Source: Bittarella massiliensis (ex Durand et al. 2017) (GTDB lineage: Bacteria; Bacillota; Clostridia; Oscillospirales; Ruminococcaceae). Taken from it: a stretch of DNA of 64,000 bases. Under the pieces are notes generated by a model. That model was not told the origin of the DNA and did no database searches. It worked only from the letters and a program-made list of their open reading frames with translations. How positions within the stretch are numbered: position 1 is the first letter of the stretch; each line of letters begins with the position of its first letter. This document shows, piece by piece, positions 51,862 through 60,860 of this stretch. The stretch spans positions 62,001 to 126,000 of the forward strand of contig NZ_LN908975.1 of assembly GCF_001486165.1 (NCBI RefSeq). The letters run 5' to 3'. The position numbers were made by a program, and so were the translations under genes.

Positions 51862-53649
51862 ATGTTTCGTTCCCAAGTTCTAATCTGCGGGGGTACTGGG
51901 TGCACCTCCTCCGGCAGCGATGAGATCAGCAAAGTATTTGAGCAGGAGGTCGCCAAGGCCGACTTGCAAGACGAGGTGAAGATCGTCCGCACCGGCTGTT
52001 TCGGCCTGTGCGCCCTGGGCCCCATCGTCATCATCTACCCCGAGGGCTCCTTTTACAGCCGGGTCCAGGTCTCCGACGTGGCCGAGATCGTGGAGGAGCA
52101 CCTGCTCAAGGGCCGCCCGGTCCAGCGGCTGCTCTACGACGAGACCGTGACCGACACCGGGGTCATCTCCCTCAACGACACCAACTTCTACAAACAGCAA
52201 AAGCGGGTGGCCCTGCGCAACTGCGGCGTCATCAACCCCGAGAACATCGAAGAGTACATCGCCATGGACGGCTACCAGGCGCTGGGCAAGGCCCTCACCG
52301 AGATGACCCCCGAGCAGGTCATCGAGGAGATCAAGCGCTCCGGCCTGCGGGGCCGCGGCGGCGCCGGCTTCCCCACCGGCAGAAAGTGGGAGCTGGCCGC
52401 CATGTACCACGCCGACCAGAAATACGTGGCCTGCAACGCCGACGAGGGCGACCCGGGCGCGTTCATGGACCGCTCGGTGCTGGAGGGCGACCCCCATGCC
52501 CTGCTGGAGGCCATGGCCATCGCCGCCTACGCCACCGGGGCCGACCACGGCTTCATCTATGTGCGGGCCGAGTACCCCATCGCCGTCAAGCGGCTACAGA
52601 TCGCCATCGACCAGGCCCGCGAGTACGGCCTGCTGGGCGAGAACATCTTCGGCACCGACTTCTGCTTTGACCTGGAGATCCGCCTGGGCGCCGGCGCCTT
52701 TGTCTGCGGCGAGGAGACCGCGCTGATGCGCTCGGTCGAGGGCAAGCGCGGCGAGCCCCGCCCCCGTCCCCCCTTCCCGGCGCAAAAGGGCATCTTCGAC
52801 AAGCCCACCCTCCTCAACAACGTTGAGACCTACGCCAACGTGGCCCAGATCATCCTCAACGGGGCCGACTGGTTCGCCTCCATGGGGACCGAGCGCTCCA
52901 AGGGCACCAAGGTCTTCGCCCTGGGCGGCAAGATCAACAACACCGGCCTGGTGGAAGTCCCCATGGGCACCACCCTGCGCACCATCGTCGAGGAGATCGG
53001 CGGCGGCATCCCCGGCGGCAAGAAGTTCAAGGCCGCCCAGACCGGCGGCCCCTCCGGCGGCTGCATCCCCGCCCAGCACTTCGACGTGGCCATCGACTAC
53101 GACAACCTGATCGAGATCGGCTCGATGATGGGCTCCGGCGGGTTGATCGTCATGGACGAGGACACCTGTATGGTGGACATCGCCAAGTTCTTCCTGGAGT
53201 TTACGGTGGACGAGTCCTGCGGCAAGTGCACCCCCTGCCGGGTGGGCACCAAGCGGCTGCTGGAAATGCTGACCAAGATCACCAAGGGCCAGGCCACCAT
53301 GGAGGACCTGGACAAGATCGAGGAGCTCTGCTACTACATAAAGGACAACGCCCTCTGCGGCCTGGGGCAGACCGCCCCCAACCCGGTGCTCTCCACCCTG
53401 CGCTACTTCCGGGATGAGTACGTGGCCCACATCGTGGACAAAAAGTGCCCCGCCGGCGTCTGCAAAGCCCTCCTCACCTACACCATCGACCCCGAGAAGT
53501 GCAAAGGCTGCACCCTCTGCGCCCGCAACTGCCCGGCCGACGCCATCACCGGCTCGGTCAAGCAGCCCCACGTCATCGACCCGCAGAAGTGCTTGAAGTG
53601 CGGCGCTTGCATCGAGAAGTGCAAATTCGGCGCCATTTCGATTCAGTAG
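51862..53649 (+). CDS. hndC: HndC/NuoF-type NADH- and FMN-binding subunit
   Basis: The 595-residue subunit starts with a [2Fe-2S] thioredoxin-like domain (GGTGCTSSGS ... RTGCFGLCALGP, residues 1-90). The NuoF core follows: NADH/FMN site GLRGRGGAGFPTGRKWE (about 160), CNADEGDPGAFMDRSVLEG, GAGAFVCGEETALM (about 278), and the N3-type cluster SCGKCTPCRVGTKR (about 453). It ends in two [4Fe-4S] ferredoxin motifs (CKGCTLCARNCP, CLKCGACIEKC). It is where NADH is oxidised or formed and where bifurcation is thought to occur. Confidence 0.95.
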   Translation: MFRSQVLICGGTGCTSSGSDEISKVFEQEVAKADLQDEVKIVRTGCFGLCALGPIVIIYPEGSFYSRVQVSDVAEIVEEHLLKGRPVQRLLYDETVTDTGVISLNDTNFYKQQKRVALRNCGVINPENIEEYIAMDGYQALGKALTEMTPEQVIEEIKRSGLRGRGGAGFPTGRKWELAAMYHADQKYVACNADEGDPGAFMDRSVLEGDPHALLEAMAIAAYATGADHGFIYVRAEYPIAVKRLQIAIDQAREYGLLGENIFGTDFCFDLEIRLGAGAFVCGEETALMRSVEGKRGEPRPRPPFPAQKGIFDKPTLLNNVETYANVAQIILNGADWFASMGTERSKGTKVFALGGKINNTGLVEVPMGTTLRTIVEEIGGGIPGGKKFKAAQTGGPSGGCIPAQHFDVAIDYDNLIEIGSMMGSGGLIVMDEDTCMVDIAKFFLEFTVDESCGKCTPCRVGTKRLLEMLTKITKGQATMEDLDKIEELCYYIKDNALCGLGQTAPNPVLSTLRYFRDEYVAHIVDKKCPAGVCKALLTYTIDPEKCKGCTLCARNCPADAITGSVKQPHVIDPQKCLKCGACIEKCKFGAISIQ

Positions 53650-53667
53650 TGAAGGAGTGTGCAAACA

Positions 53668-55404
53668 GTGGAAAACGTGAACATTAAAATCAACGGCATG
53701 CCCCTGTCGGTGCCGAAAGACGCCACCGTTTTGGAAGCCTGCCGTCTCGCCGGCATCCAGGTGCCGACCCTGTGCTACCTCAAAGAGATCAACGAGATCG
53801 GCGCCTGCCGCATCTGCGTGGTGGAAGTCAAGGGGGCCCGCACCCTGGTCGCCTCCTGCTGCGCCCCGGTCAACGAGGGGATGGAGGTCTACACCAACAC
53901 CCCCAAGGTGCTGGATTCCCGCAAAAAGACCCTGCAGCTGATCCTCTCGACCCACAAGCGCGCCTGCCTGTCCTGCGTGCGCAGCGGCAACTGCGAACTG
54001 CAGAAGCTGGCCAAGGACCTGGGCGTGGAGGACGAGAGCTACTACGACGGCGAGAATGTCGAGTACGACATCGACGACTCGGCCGCCCACATGTACCGCG
54101 ACAACTCCAAGTGCATCCTCTGCCGCCGCTGCGTGGCCGCCTGCCAGATGCAGAAAGTCGGGGTCATCGGCCCCAACGACCGCGGCTTCGACAGCCACAT
54201 CGGCTGTGCCTTTGACCTGAACCTGGGCGACACCTCCTGCATCTCCTGCGGGCAGTGCATCGTGGCCTGCCCCACCGGCGCCATCGCCGAGAAGGACCAG
54301 ACCGACCTGGTCTGGCAGGCCCTGGCCGACCCCGAAAAGACCGTCATCGTCAACACCGCCCCCTCCATCCGCGCCACCCTGGGCGAGGCCTTTGGGATGC
54401 CCATCGGCACCAACGTGGAGGGCAAGATGGTGGCCGCCCTGCGCCGCCTGGGCTTTGACCGGGTCTTTGACACCGACTTCTCCGCCGACCTGACCATCAT
54501 GGAAGAGGCCCACGAGTTCCTCGACCGGGTGAAAAACGGCGGAAAGCTGCCCCTGATCACCTCCTGCTCCCCCGGCTGGATCAAGTTCTGCGAGCACTAC
54601 TACCCCGAGATGATCGAGAACCTGTCCTCCTGCAAATCCCCCCAGCAGATGTTCGGCGCCATCACCAAGACCTGGTACGCCGAGAAGGAGGGGCTGGACC
54701 CGAAGAACATCTTTGTGGTGAGCATCATGCCCTGCACCGCCAAAAAGTTTGAGGTGGGCCGGGACAACCAGGCCGCGGCGGGGGTCCCCGACGTGGACGT
54801 GGCCCTCACCACCCGCGAGCTGGCCCGGATGATCGAGCGCGCCGGCCTCAACTTCACCCTGCTGCCCGACGAGGCGTTTGACAACCCCCTGGGCGAGTCC
54901 ACCGGCGCCGGCGTCATCTTTGGCGCCACCGGCGGCGTGATGGAGGCGGCCCTGCGCACCGCGGTGGAGACCCTGACCGGCGAGGAGCTGGCCGACGTGG
55001 CCTTTAAAGAGGTCCGCGGCACCCAGGGCATCAAAGAGGCCACCTACCACGTGGCCGGGATGGACATCAACGTGGCGGTCGCCTCGGGCACCAAGAACGC
55101 CGACGAGCTGCTGAAAAAGGTGCAGTCGGGCGAGAAGCAGTACCACTTCATCGAGATCATGGGCTGCCCCGGCGGCTGTGTCAACGGCGGCGGTCAGCCG
55201 GTACAGCACGCCTCGGTCCGCAACAATGTAGACCTGAAGGCCCTGCGCGCCAAGGCCCTCTACGACGAGGACGAGGCCAAAGCCATCCGCAAATCCCACG
55301 ACAACCCGATCATCAAGGAGGTCTACGAGACCTACCTGGGTGAGCCGGGCAGCGAGAAAGCCCACCACATCCTGCACACCACCTACGTAAAGCGCGGGCT
55401 GTAA
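53668..55404 (+). CDS. hndD: HndD-type catalytic subunit of [FeFe] hydrogenase
   Basis: A 578-residue catalytic subunit. The N-terminal [2Fe-2S] domain (CYLKEINEIGACRICVVE), a His-ligated site (THKRACLSCVRSGNCELQ), and two [4Fe-4S] sites (CILCRRCVAAC, CISCGQCIVACP) wire electrons to the H-cluster. H-cluster loops: L1 TSCSPGW, L2 MPCTAKKFEV, L3 EIMGCPGGCVNGGGQP. L1 has Ser where textbook enzymes read TSCCPxW. A C-terminal accessory domain follows. GTG at 53668 is preferred to GTG at 53659 because AAGGAG lies 10 nt upstream. Evolves H2 from NADH plus ferredoxin. Confidence 0.94.
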   Translation: MENVNIKINGMPLSVPKDATVLEACRLAGIQVPTLCYLKEINEIGACRICVVEVKGARTLVASCCAPVNEGMEVYTNTPKVLDSRKKTLQLILSTHKRACLSCVRSGNCELQKLAKDLGVEDESYYDGENVEYDIDDSAAHMYRDNSKCILCRRCVAACQMQKVGVIGPNDRGFDSHIGCAFDLNLGDTSCISCGQCIVACPTGAIAEKDQTDLVWQALADPEKTVIVNTAPSIRATLGEAFGMPIGTNVEGKMVAALRRLGFDRVFDTDFSADLTIMEEAHEFLDRVKNGGKLPLITSCSPGWIKFCEHYYPEMIENLSSCKSPQQMFGAITKTWYAEKEGLDPKNIFVVSIMPCTAKKFEVGRDNQAAAGVPDVDVALTTRELARMIERAGLNFTLLPDEAFDNPLGESTGAGVIFGATGGVMEAALRTAVETLTGEELADVAFKEVRGTQGIKEATYHVAGMDINVAVASGTKNADELLKKVQSGEKQYHFIEIMGCPGGCVNGGGQPVQHASVRNNVDLKALRAKALYDEDEAKAIRKSHDNPIIKEVYETYLGEPGSEKAHHILHTTYVKRGL

Positions 55405-55425
55405 GCAAAAGAGAAGAAGCGACGA

Positions 55426-55456
55426 GAGGGCGTCCCCACCGGGGGCGCCCTCTTTT
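55426..55456 (+). terminator. terminator of hnd operon
   Basis: A 12-bp stem with one wobble pair (55426-55437 / 55441-55452), loop ACC, T4 tail, 21 nt after the hndD stop codon. Confidence 0.88.
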
Positions 55457-55509
55457 GCCGCCCCCTGTGAAAAAGGGGAAAAGAGGTGGAATACCCAACC
55501 AAAACGGGT

Positions 55510-55538
55510 TTGTCAAAAGGGGGACACAGTGCTATACT
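55510..55538 (+). promoter_or_regulatory. promoter of DUF4870-like gene
   Basis: TTGTCA (55510-55515), 17-bp spacer, TATACT (55533-55538), about 60 nt ahead of the ATG. Confidence 0.7.
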
Positions 55539-55600
55539 GGTGACAGTATTTTGACCCCGGCCCCCGGGGCGACAACTGTGAGAAAGGGCGGTATCCCGCT

Positions 55601-55942
55601 ATGAATCAGCAATTTTCCCCTGCCGATGTCAACCAGACCAAGAGTCTGGCCTGGATGTCCTATCTGGGCGTTCTCTTCTTTGTGCCGCTGCTGGTGTACC
55701 AGCAGTCGCCCTACACCAAGTTTCACGTCAACCAAGGGCTGGTGCTCTTTATCGTCGAGGTGGGGAGCGGCATCCTGCAAAGGGTGTTTCACTTTATCCC
55801 CCTGGTGCGGATCTTTTCCGGCCTCGCCCTGGGCATCGTGGGGATCTTCACCCTGGTGCTCTCCATCATGGGGATCATCTATGCTGCCCAAGGGCAGGCC
55901 AGAGAGCTGCCGCTGGTGGGGCAGATCCACATCATCAAATAG
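55601..55942 (+). CDS. DUF4870-like small membrane protein
   Basis: A 113-residue protein with three hydrophobic segments: LAWMSYLGVLFFVPLLVY, VNQGLVLFIVEVGSGIL, and IFSGLALGIVGIFTLVLSIMGIIYAAQG. The pattern SYLGVLFFVPLL...SPYTKFHVNQGLVLFI is that of DUF4870/Tic20-like proteins. Function unknown. Own promoter and terminator, so it is expressed alone. Confidence 0.82.
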   Translation: MNQQFSPADVNQTKSLAWMSYLGVLFFVPLLVYQQSPYTKFHVNQGLVLFIVEVGSGILQRVFHFIPLVRIFSGLALGIVGIFTLVLSIMGIIYAAQGQARELPLVGQIHIIK

Positions 55943-55953
55943 AAAAACCGAAA

Positions 55954-55990
55954 AGAGGGCCCTGGCAATTGCGCCGGGGCCCTCTCGTTT
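55954..55990 (+). terminator. terminator of DUF4870-like gene
   Basis: A 13-bp stem with one mismatch (55954-55966 / 55973-55985) followed by CGTTTT. Confidence 0.75.
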
Positions 55991-56100
55991 TGCCCGTTTT
56001 GCCTCGCCTTTCCCGCAGGCAGCACTTTCTCCACATCTTGTATGAAAAACAATACAGGGTTTGTGGCTTCTGCCCCCTAGGAGAAGGAGGAGTCTTGTGC

Positions 56101-56106
56101 TATAAT
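56101..56106 (+). promoter_or_regulatory. extended -10 of MFS gene
   Basis: TATAAT preceded by TGC, about 48 nt before the GTG start. The -35 is weak. Confidence 0.55.
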
Positions 56107-56153
56107 TGATACAAGTTTAGAAAGCAAAAGGCGGCGGAAAAGGAGTGGAAACA

Positions 56154-57413
56154 GTGGGTGAAAAGCGGTACAAAATCGTTGTTTTGCTGATGCACGCCAA
56201 CACCTTGGTGATGGGCATCGGCTTTTTTATGCTGATCCCCATTCTCAACAACTACCTGGTCAACGGGTTGGGGATGGCGACGGCCATGGTGGGCTACATC
56301 ACCGGGGTGCGGTTTTTGGGGCAGGACCTGACCAGCATCTTCCTGGGGGCGGTGGGCGACAAGATCGGCTGCAAGCGGGCCATGGTCATCGGCGCCGCCA
56401 TCCGGATGTTCGGCCTTTTCCTCTGCGGGTTCATGAGCGACTTTTGGGGCTTTTTTCTGTCCAGCTTCTTTGTGGGACTGGGGGGCGCGCTGTTTGTCCC
56501 CTCCTGCTACTCCTACTACGACCTGCTGGCAAACGACCAAAACCGCACCGCCCTCTTCTCCATGCGGGAGATGCTCAACAACTGCGGCAACATCGTCGGC
56601 CCCGCCGTGGGTACCTTTTTGATGGTGATGGGCTTTCGCTGGGTCTGCATCGTCTCGGCCGGGGTCTTTGCCCTGACCATCGCCCTGTCGATCTTCCTTC
56701 TCCCCGACCTGAAGGCCGATGGGAAAAACGGGGCGGCCCCCGCCCAGACCAGCGCCATGGAGACGGTGCGCACCTGCCTGAAAAACAAGACCTACATCCT
56801 CTTTTTGCTGATCACCGCCATTACCACCGGTCTCATGAGCCAGAAGGACCTGACCATCCCCACCCGGATCAAGGCCATCGACCCCAGCTACGCCTATGTG
56901 GGCTTTATCTACACCCTGGCCTCGGTCATCGGGGTGGCGGTGCAACTGCCCCTGGTCAAGTGGTGCAAGGGGCACCTGCACGCCAACGAGTCGCTGGCCC
57001 TGGCCAACATCCTCTACGGGGTAGGGCTTGCAATCATGGGGTTCGTGCCCGCCCTCCCCGCCCTCTACGTGGGGACGGTCATCTTCACCCTGGGGCAGAT
57101 GATCTACCAGCCGGTGCGGAACATGCAGGTGACCGATTTCGCCGAGCCGGGAAAGGTGGGGGCCTATTACGGCTTTCAGGGCACGTCGCTGGCGGCGGGC
57201 ACGGTGCTGGGGAACTTTCTCTCGGGGTACCTCTACGACCTGGCGGAGACCCCTGCCCTGCACTACCTGCCCTGGGTGGTCTGGTGCACCCTGGCGGCGG
57301 TGGCCTGCGTGCTGTTCTGGAAATTTCTCAAGGGGATGCCCACCCGGGACCTGCCCATCTACCGCACAAGGGCGGCAAAAGCCCCTTCTCTAAAAGAGGC
57401 GGAGGAGGGCTGA
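56154..57413 (+). CDS. MFS transporter
   Basis: A 419-residue major facilitator with twelve predicted helices in two bundles. The conserved loop after helix 2 reads GAVGDKIGCKRAMVIGA (GxxxDxxGxKR pattern, about residue 68) and the second half has KWCKGHLHANESLALA at the equivalent loop. Probable proton-coupled efflux or sugar/metabolite transport; substrate unknown. GTG 56154 chosen because AAAAGGAG precedes it by 8 nt (GTG 56145 overlaps the RBS). Confidence 0.9.
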   Translation: MGEKRYKIVVLLMHANTLVMGIGFFMLIPILNNYLVNGLGMATAMVGYITGVRFLGQDLTSIFLGAVGDKIGCKRAMVIGAAIRMFGLFLCGFMSDFWGFFLSSFFVGLGGALFVPSCYSYYDLLANDQNRTALFSMREMLNNCGNIVGPAVGTFLMVMGFRWVCIVSAGVFALTIALSIFLLPDLKADGKNGAAPAQTSAMETVRTCLKNKTYILFLLITAITTGLMSQKDLTIPTRIKAIDPSYAYVGFIYTLASVIGVAVQLPLVKWCKGHLHANESLALANILYGVGLAIMGFVPALPALYVGTVIFTLGQMIYQPVRNMQVTDFAEPGKVGAYYGFQGTSLAAGTVLGNFLSGYLYDLAETPALHYLPWVVWCTLAAVACVLFWKFLKGMPTRDLPIYRTRAAKAPSLKEAEEG

Positions 57414-57567
57414 GGGCTGAAGTCTAAAGACTGAAGGCCAAGGGCCGGGGAGAAAAGTGCGAGGGAGCGGGAAGCGGGGCGGCATGTCTGCGGGTCCCTC
57501 CCCTCCCCCTTTGTGCGGCAGGGCCCCATCGGGAGAGGGGTGTCCTGCCGCTTTTTGCAGCGCCGGG

Positions 57568-58110
57568 TCAGTCGCGAGAGGGCGGCTCGGGGATGGCCCG
57601 GCGCAGGACGGGGAAGAGAGCCGCTGCCGCCGCCCCGCCCACCAGGGCAGTCACCAGTTGGGGCAGGGAGAAGAGGGCGGAGACCGCCGCTGCCTGCTGG
57701 GCCGGCAGCTTCAGGAGGATGGGGATGGCGAACTGCACGATGCCCAGATAGAGGGTCGCGGTCTTGGCGGGTGCGGCGAGGAGGGCGGCCCCGCCCAGCG
57801 CGCGCCAGCCCTGCCCCCACCTGTGAACGATTGTCCGCCAGACAAAGATCAACACCAGATTGCCGAGGGCGATAAAGGGGATGAGGGCCCACAGGGGACC
57901 GATGCCGAGAAATTTGGCCACTGCCGGGGAGAGAAGGCCTACTGCCGTAGCGGCGGGCAGATCCAGAAAGAGGGCGGCGAGGATCAGCAGCAGATTGACC
58001 ACCGAGCCAGTGACCAGGGTGTTGCCGAAGGGCAGGGTGGCGGCCTGCAGGGCCACCAACAGGGCGGTGAATAGGGCGGTTCGGGTGATGCGGGTAACGG
58101 CTTTGTCCAT
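57568..58110 (-). CDS. ECF-type transporter substrate-binding (S) component
   Basis: A 180-residue hydrophobic protein with about six helices and the typical start ITRTALFTALLVALQ..., GSVVNLLLILAALFLDL, PLWALIPFIALGNLVLIFV and LPQLVTALVGGAAAAALFPVL. This fits the S-component family that captures vitamins or their precursors for an energy-coupling module encoded elsewhere. The vitamin is not identifiable. ATG 58110 follows TTGGAGG. Divergent from a Crp/Fnr gene with a shared palindromic region. Confidence 0.75.
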   Translation of the reverse strand: MDKAVTRITRTALFTALLVALQAATLPFGNTLVTGSVVNLLLILAALFLDLPAATAVGLLSPAVAKFLGIGPLWALIPFIALGNLVLIFVWRTIVHRWGQGWRALGGAALLAAPAKTATLYLGIVQFAIPILLKLPAQQAAAVSALFSLPQLVTALVGGAAAAALFPVLRRAIPEPPSRD

Positions 58111-58151
58111 TAAGAATACCTCCAATTGGTTGTGGGGCTGTCCTTTTTGGG

Positions 58152-58196
58152 CCCATTGTACTACAATGGGAAAAGAAGATATGTTGCACACGCAAC
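58152..58196. promoter_or_regulatory. divergent control region with perfect palindrome
   Basis: CCCATTGTA-C-TACAATGGG (58152-58170) is a perfect 19-bp inverted repeat, and GTTGC-ACAC-GCAAC (58183-58196) is a second smaller one resembling the TTGCnnnnGCAA layout of Crp/Fnr sites. Both lie between the divergent ECF component and Crp/Fnr genes. Confidence 0.6.
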
Positions 58197-58214
58197 AAAA
58201 AGGAGGGGCGGCAG

Positions 58215-58901
58215 ATGAAGGTCGCACTGGCGGAGACCGAGCTGTTTGCGGGGGTCGATGAGGGGGAGCTTGTCGCCCTCCTGCAGGGGGTGGGGGCGAT
58301 TTCCCGGCACTACCCGGCGGGGGCGCGGATTTTGGGTGAGGGGGAGGCGGTCTCCTCCTTTGGGCTGCTGCTGTCGGGGCGGGCCCAGGCGGTGAAGGGG
58401 GACGCCCAGGGGCGTTCGGTCATCCTGGCGCTGCTAAAACCGGGGGACGCGATCGGCATCCTCCTGGCAGCCAGGCCGGGAAGGCCGAGCCCGGTGACGG
58501 TGCGGGTCACTGAGGGGGCGGAGGTGCTCCACCTCCCCTTTGAGGGGCTGATTGCCGGCTGCCAAAGGGGCTGCCCCGGTGCGGACAGGTTGCTGCGCAA
58601 CTACGTGGGGATCGCGGCGGAGAAGGGGCTGCTGCTTCATGAGCGGATCGACTGTCTGCTCCGCCCAACGGTGCGGGAGAAGGTGCTGGCCTACCTGCGC
58701 CGGGAGACGGAGCGGGCGGGGCGCAGTGCCGTCACCCTGCCCCTGGACCGGGCGGCTATGGCCGATTACCTGCACGTGGAGCGCAGCGCCCTCTCCCGAG
58801 AGCTGTCGAGGATGCGGCGGGACGGACTGATCGATTTTTGCAAAAACCGATTTGAACTCCTCGAAGCTGAGGAAGGGGACGACCCCCTTTCCTATATATA
58901 A
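58215..58901 (+). CDS. Crp/Fnr-family transcriptional regulator
   Basis: A 228-residue regulator: N-terminal cyclic-nucleotide-binding-like domain (PAGARILGEGEAVSSFGLLLSGRAQAV, residues about 34-60; FKPGDAIG-type LLKPGDAIGIL) and C-terminal HTH (LPLDRAAMADYLHVERSALSRELSRMRRDGLIDF, about 178-211). There is no N-terminal cysteine cluster, so it is not an Fe-S Fnr. Several relatives in Clostridia respond to heme, oxygen or nucleotides; the ligand here is unknown. RBS AGGAGG; the divergent ECF gene is a probable target. Confidence 0.9.
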   Translation: MKVALAETELFAGVDEGELVALLQGVGAISRHYPAGARILGEGEAVSSFGLLLSGRAQAVKGDAQGRSVILALLKPGDAIGILLAARPGRPSPVTVRVTEGAEVLHLPFEGLIAGCQRGCPGADRLLRNYVGIAAEKGLLLHERIDCLLRPTVREKVLAYLRRETERAGRSAVTLPLDRAAMADYLHVERSALSRELSRMRRDGLIDFCKNRFELLEAEEGDDPLSYI

Positions 58902-58967
58902 GAGGAAGATGGGCGGCGCCTGGGGAGAGGATTTCCGGGCGCCGCCTGTTCCCTCCCCCTCACAAAA

Positions 58968-59004
58968 AAAGAAAAGCCCTGCGGCAGAGACTGCCCGCAG
59001 GGCT
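58968..59004. terminator. terminator
   Basis: Stem 58975-58987 / 58991-59004 (one bulged G) followed on the minus strand by TTTTCTTTTTTT. It ends the TtcA-like gene (-) and possibly the Crp/Fnr gene (+). Confidence 0.8.
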
Positions 59005-59063
59005 CTAAAGGCGAAAATATAATACAATAAGTATAAATAGATATAGATATTGCAAACGAGGGA

Positions 59064-59777
59064 TCAAAATCCGTCCAGGTGGGTCCGGCAGATGGCGCCG
59101 AAGATGCGGTCCTTAAAGCCGCGGTCCAGCCGTTCCTGCTGGCGAATGTACTCCTTCATCCGCTCGCGGTTGGTGTGGCCGTCCACCGGACAGCTGCTCT
59201 TGACCACCGGGAAGTCCAGCCGCCGAGCCGCCGAGCTCACCAGGAATTCGTCGGCCAGCACCAGGGGGCGGATGACGGTGAGGTCTTTGCGGGAGAGGTA
59301 GGTCACCGGCTGAAAACAGCCCAGCCGCCCCTCGTTGAAGAGGTTCATGAAAAAGGTCTCCACCGCGTCGTCCTTGTGGTGGCCCAGGGCCACCTTGTTG
59401 CAGCCGGCGGCCTTGGCCGCGTCGTGGAGGGAGCCGCGCCGCATCCGCGCGCAGAGGGAACAGGGATTTTTCTCCTGCCGCACGTTGAAGATGATGTCTC
59501 CGATCTCGGTGCGCTTGACCTGGTAGGGGATCCCTAGTGCGCGGCAGAAGGCCTCGACCCTGCCCCAGTCGGGGGTGGGGACTTTGGGGTTGCCCATGTC
59601 GATGGTGATCCCCACCACCTGGTAGTCGATGCCGATGTAATCGCGCAGCCCGGCCAACCCGGCCAGCAGGGCCAGCGAATCCTTGCCGCCGGACACCCCG
59701 ACGGCCACCCGGTCGCCGTCGGACAGCATCCCGTAATCCTGAATGGCCTTGCGCATTGCCCCCATGAGTTTTTGCAT
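59064..59777 (-). CDS. ttcA: TtcA-like tRNA 2-thiolation PP-loop ATPase
   Basis: A 237-residue PP-loop protein: ATP site GVSGGKDSLALLAG (about residue 28), the Fe-S cysteine pair NPCSLCARMRRG (about 106) and a third cysteine in KSSCPVDGHTNR (about 198), with GHHKDDAVETFFMN between. This is the TtcA/TtuA pattern that adds sulfur to C32 (or another position) of tRNA using a [4Fe-4S] cluster. The exact target nucleotide is not certain. The spacer 59778-60300 is GC-rich and holds no gene that I can support. Confidence 0.88.
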   Translation of the reverse strand: MQKLMGAMRKAIQDYGMLSDGDRVAVGVSGGKDSLALLAGLAGLRDYIGIDYQVVGITIDMGNPKVPTPDWGRVEAFCRALGIPYQVKRTEIGDIIFNVRQEKNPCSLCARMRRGSLHDAAKAAGCNKVALGHHKDDAVETFFMNLFNEGRLGCFQPVTYLSRKDLTVIRPLVLADEFLVSSAARRLDFPVVKSSCPVDGHTNRERMKEYIRQQERLDRGFKDRIFGAICRTHLDGF

Positions 59778-60307
59778 GAGCGCTCCCTCCCCCGTGTCGG
59801 TCTGCCGGTGTGGGGAGGCAATGCTCCCTCCCCCGCAGGCGCTTCCTATTATAAGGCCTGGGGCGCGATTTTCCTAGTGCTTTTTTTACACCCCCATCGC
59901 GGCGGGAGAAAGAGCGTGGGCGCATCCCTCCAGGGGGGCGTTTGGTGGGCAGCGCGGGGGACGGACGGGGGCGGCCGCCCTGCCTCTACAGCCAATGTAC
60001 TTCCCGCCCGGAGAAGACCTGCCCGGCAGCAGGCCCACTCCACTGGAGCTGTCCTACCGCCAAGCCGTCGCTGCCCCCTCGCCCCGCTGCCCCGCCGAGG
60101 AGCGTCTGTGGCATGGGGGTGTCAAGAGGCCATGCGCTGCAGGGCGGCCAGCGGTCCCCCCTCCCCAACGAGGCCGGCAGGAACGGAACTTCCTATGCTC
60201 GACAGCTTTTAAAGTGAAATGGAGGTTTCGAAATCGAGAGGATGAGGGAGGATACGGGTGGAAATAGAAGGTGTGAAGATGCAGATTGAAAAAATCGAAT
60301 TTTGGTG

Positions 60308-60336
60308 TTGACAGCGCCGGTGTGGGTGGCTATAAT
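60308..60336 (+). promoter_or_regulatory. consensus sigma-A promoter of rplM-rpsI
   Basis: Perfect TTGACA (60308-60313), 17-bp spacer, perfect TATAAT (60331-60336). The best promoter in the window, as expected for ribosomal protein genes. Confidence 0.92.
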
Positions 60337-60342
60337 GATACT

Positions 60343-60414
60343 TGCACGTTTGTGTAACCGGCCGATCGGCCATTTCATACAAGCGAATGAAACCAAAATT
60401 CAGGAGGAAAGACC
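60343..60414 (+). promoter_or_regulatory. rplM mRNA leader (possible L13 leader)
   Basis: The leader contains a 12-bp self-complementary GGCCGATCGGCC (60360-60371) and a TTTCAT/ATGAAA hairpin (60373-60392) just before the RBS. Firmicutes rplM transcripts are known to carry an autoregulatory L13 leader, and this fits by position; a covariance search would decide. Confidence 0.4.
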
Positions 60415-60843
60415 ATGTCTACTACCATGCCGAAACCCGCCGAAATCACCCGCAAATGGTATGTAATCGACGCGGCTGGCAAACCGATGGGCCGCACTGC
60501 CGCCATTGCCGCCAACCTGCTCAGAGGGAAGAACAAAGTCACCTTTGCCCCCCATGTCGATTGCGGTGACCACGTGATCATCATCAACAGCGACAAAGCG
60601 ATCCTCACCGGCAACAAGCTGGATCAGAAGTTCTACCGCCACCACAGCGGCTGGGTCGGCGGCCTGAAAGAGGTCAACTACCGCACCTTTATGAAGGCCC
60701 ACTCTGACCGCGCTATGACCCTGGCGGTCAAGGGGATGGTCCCCGACACCACCATCGGCCGCGCGGCAATGACCCGCCTGCGCGTCTACAAGGGCGACGC
60801 ACACAAGCACCAGTCTCAGAAGCCTGAAGCTTACAACGGTTAA
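60415..60843 (+). CDS. rplM: 50S ribosomal protein L13
   Basis: The 142-residue protein is the expected length. It shows [18 protein letters not shown], the [19 protein letters not shown] core and [23 protein letters not shown] near the C-terminus, all L13 signatures. It is the first gene of the universal rplM-rpsI pair and has AGGAGG before the ATG. Confidence 0.97.
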   Translation: MSTTMPKPAEITRKWYVIDAAGKPMGRTAAIAANLLRGKNKVTFAPHVDCGDHVIIINSDKAILTGNKLDQKFYRHHSGWVGGLKEVNYRTFMKAHSDRAMTLAVKGMVPDTTIGRAAMTRLRVYKGDAHKHQSQKPEAYNG

Positions 60844-60860
60844 CAAGGAGGAACGCATCC

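Noticed and set aside
59778-60300. Small protein genes on the plus strand around 59942-60267
   Set aside because: No RBS, Pro/Arg/Cys-rich low-complexity translation in all frames, no resemblance to known proteins.
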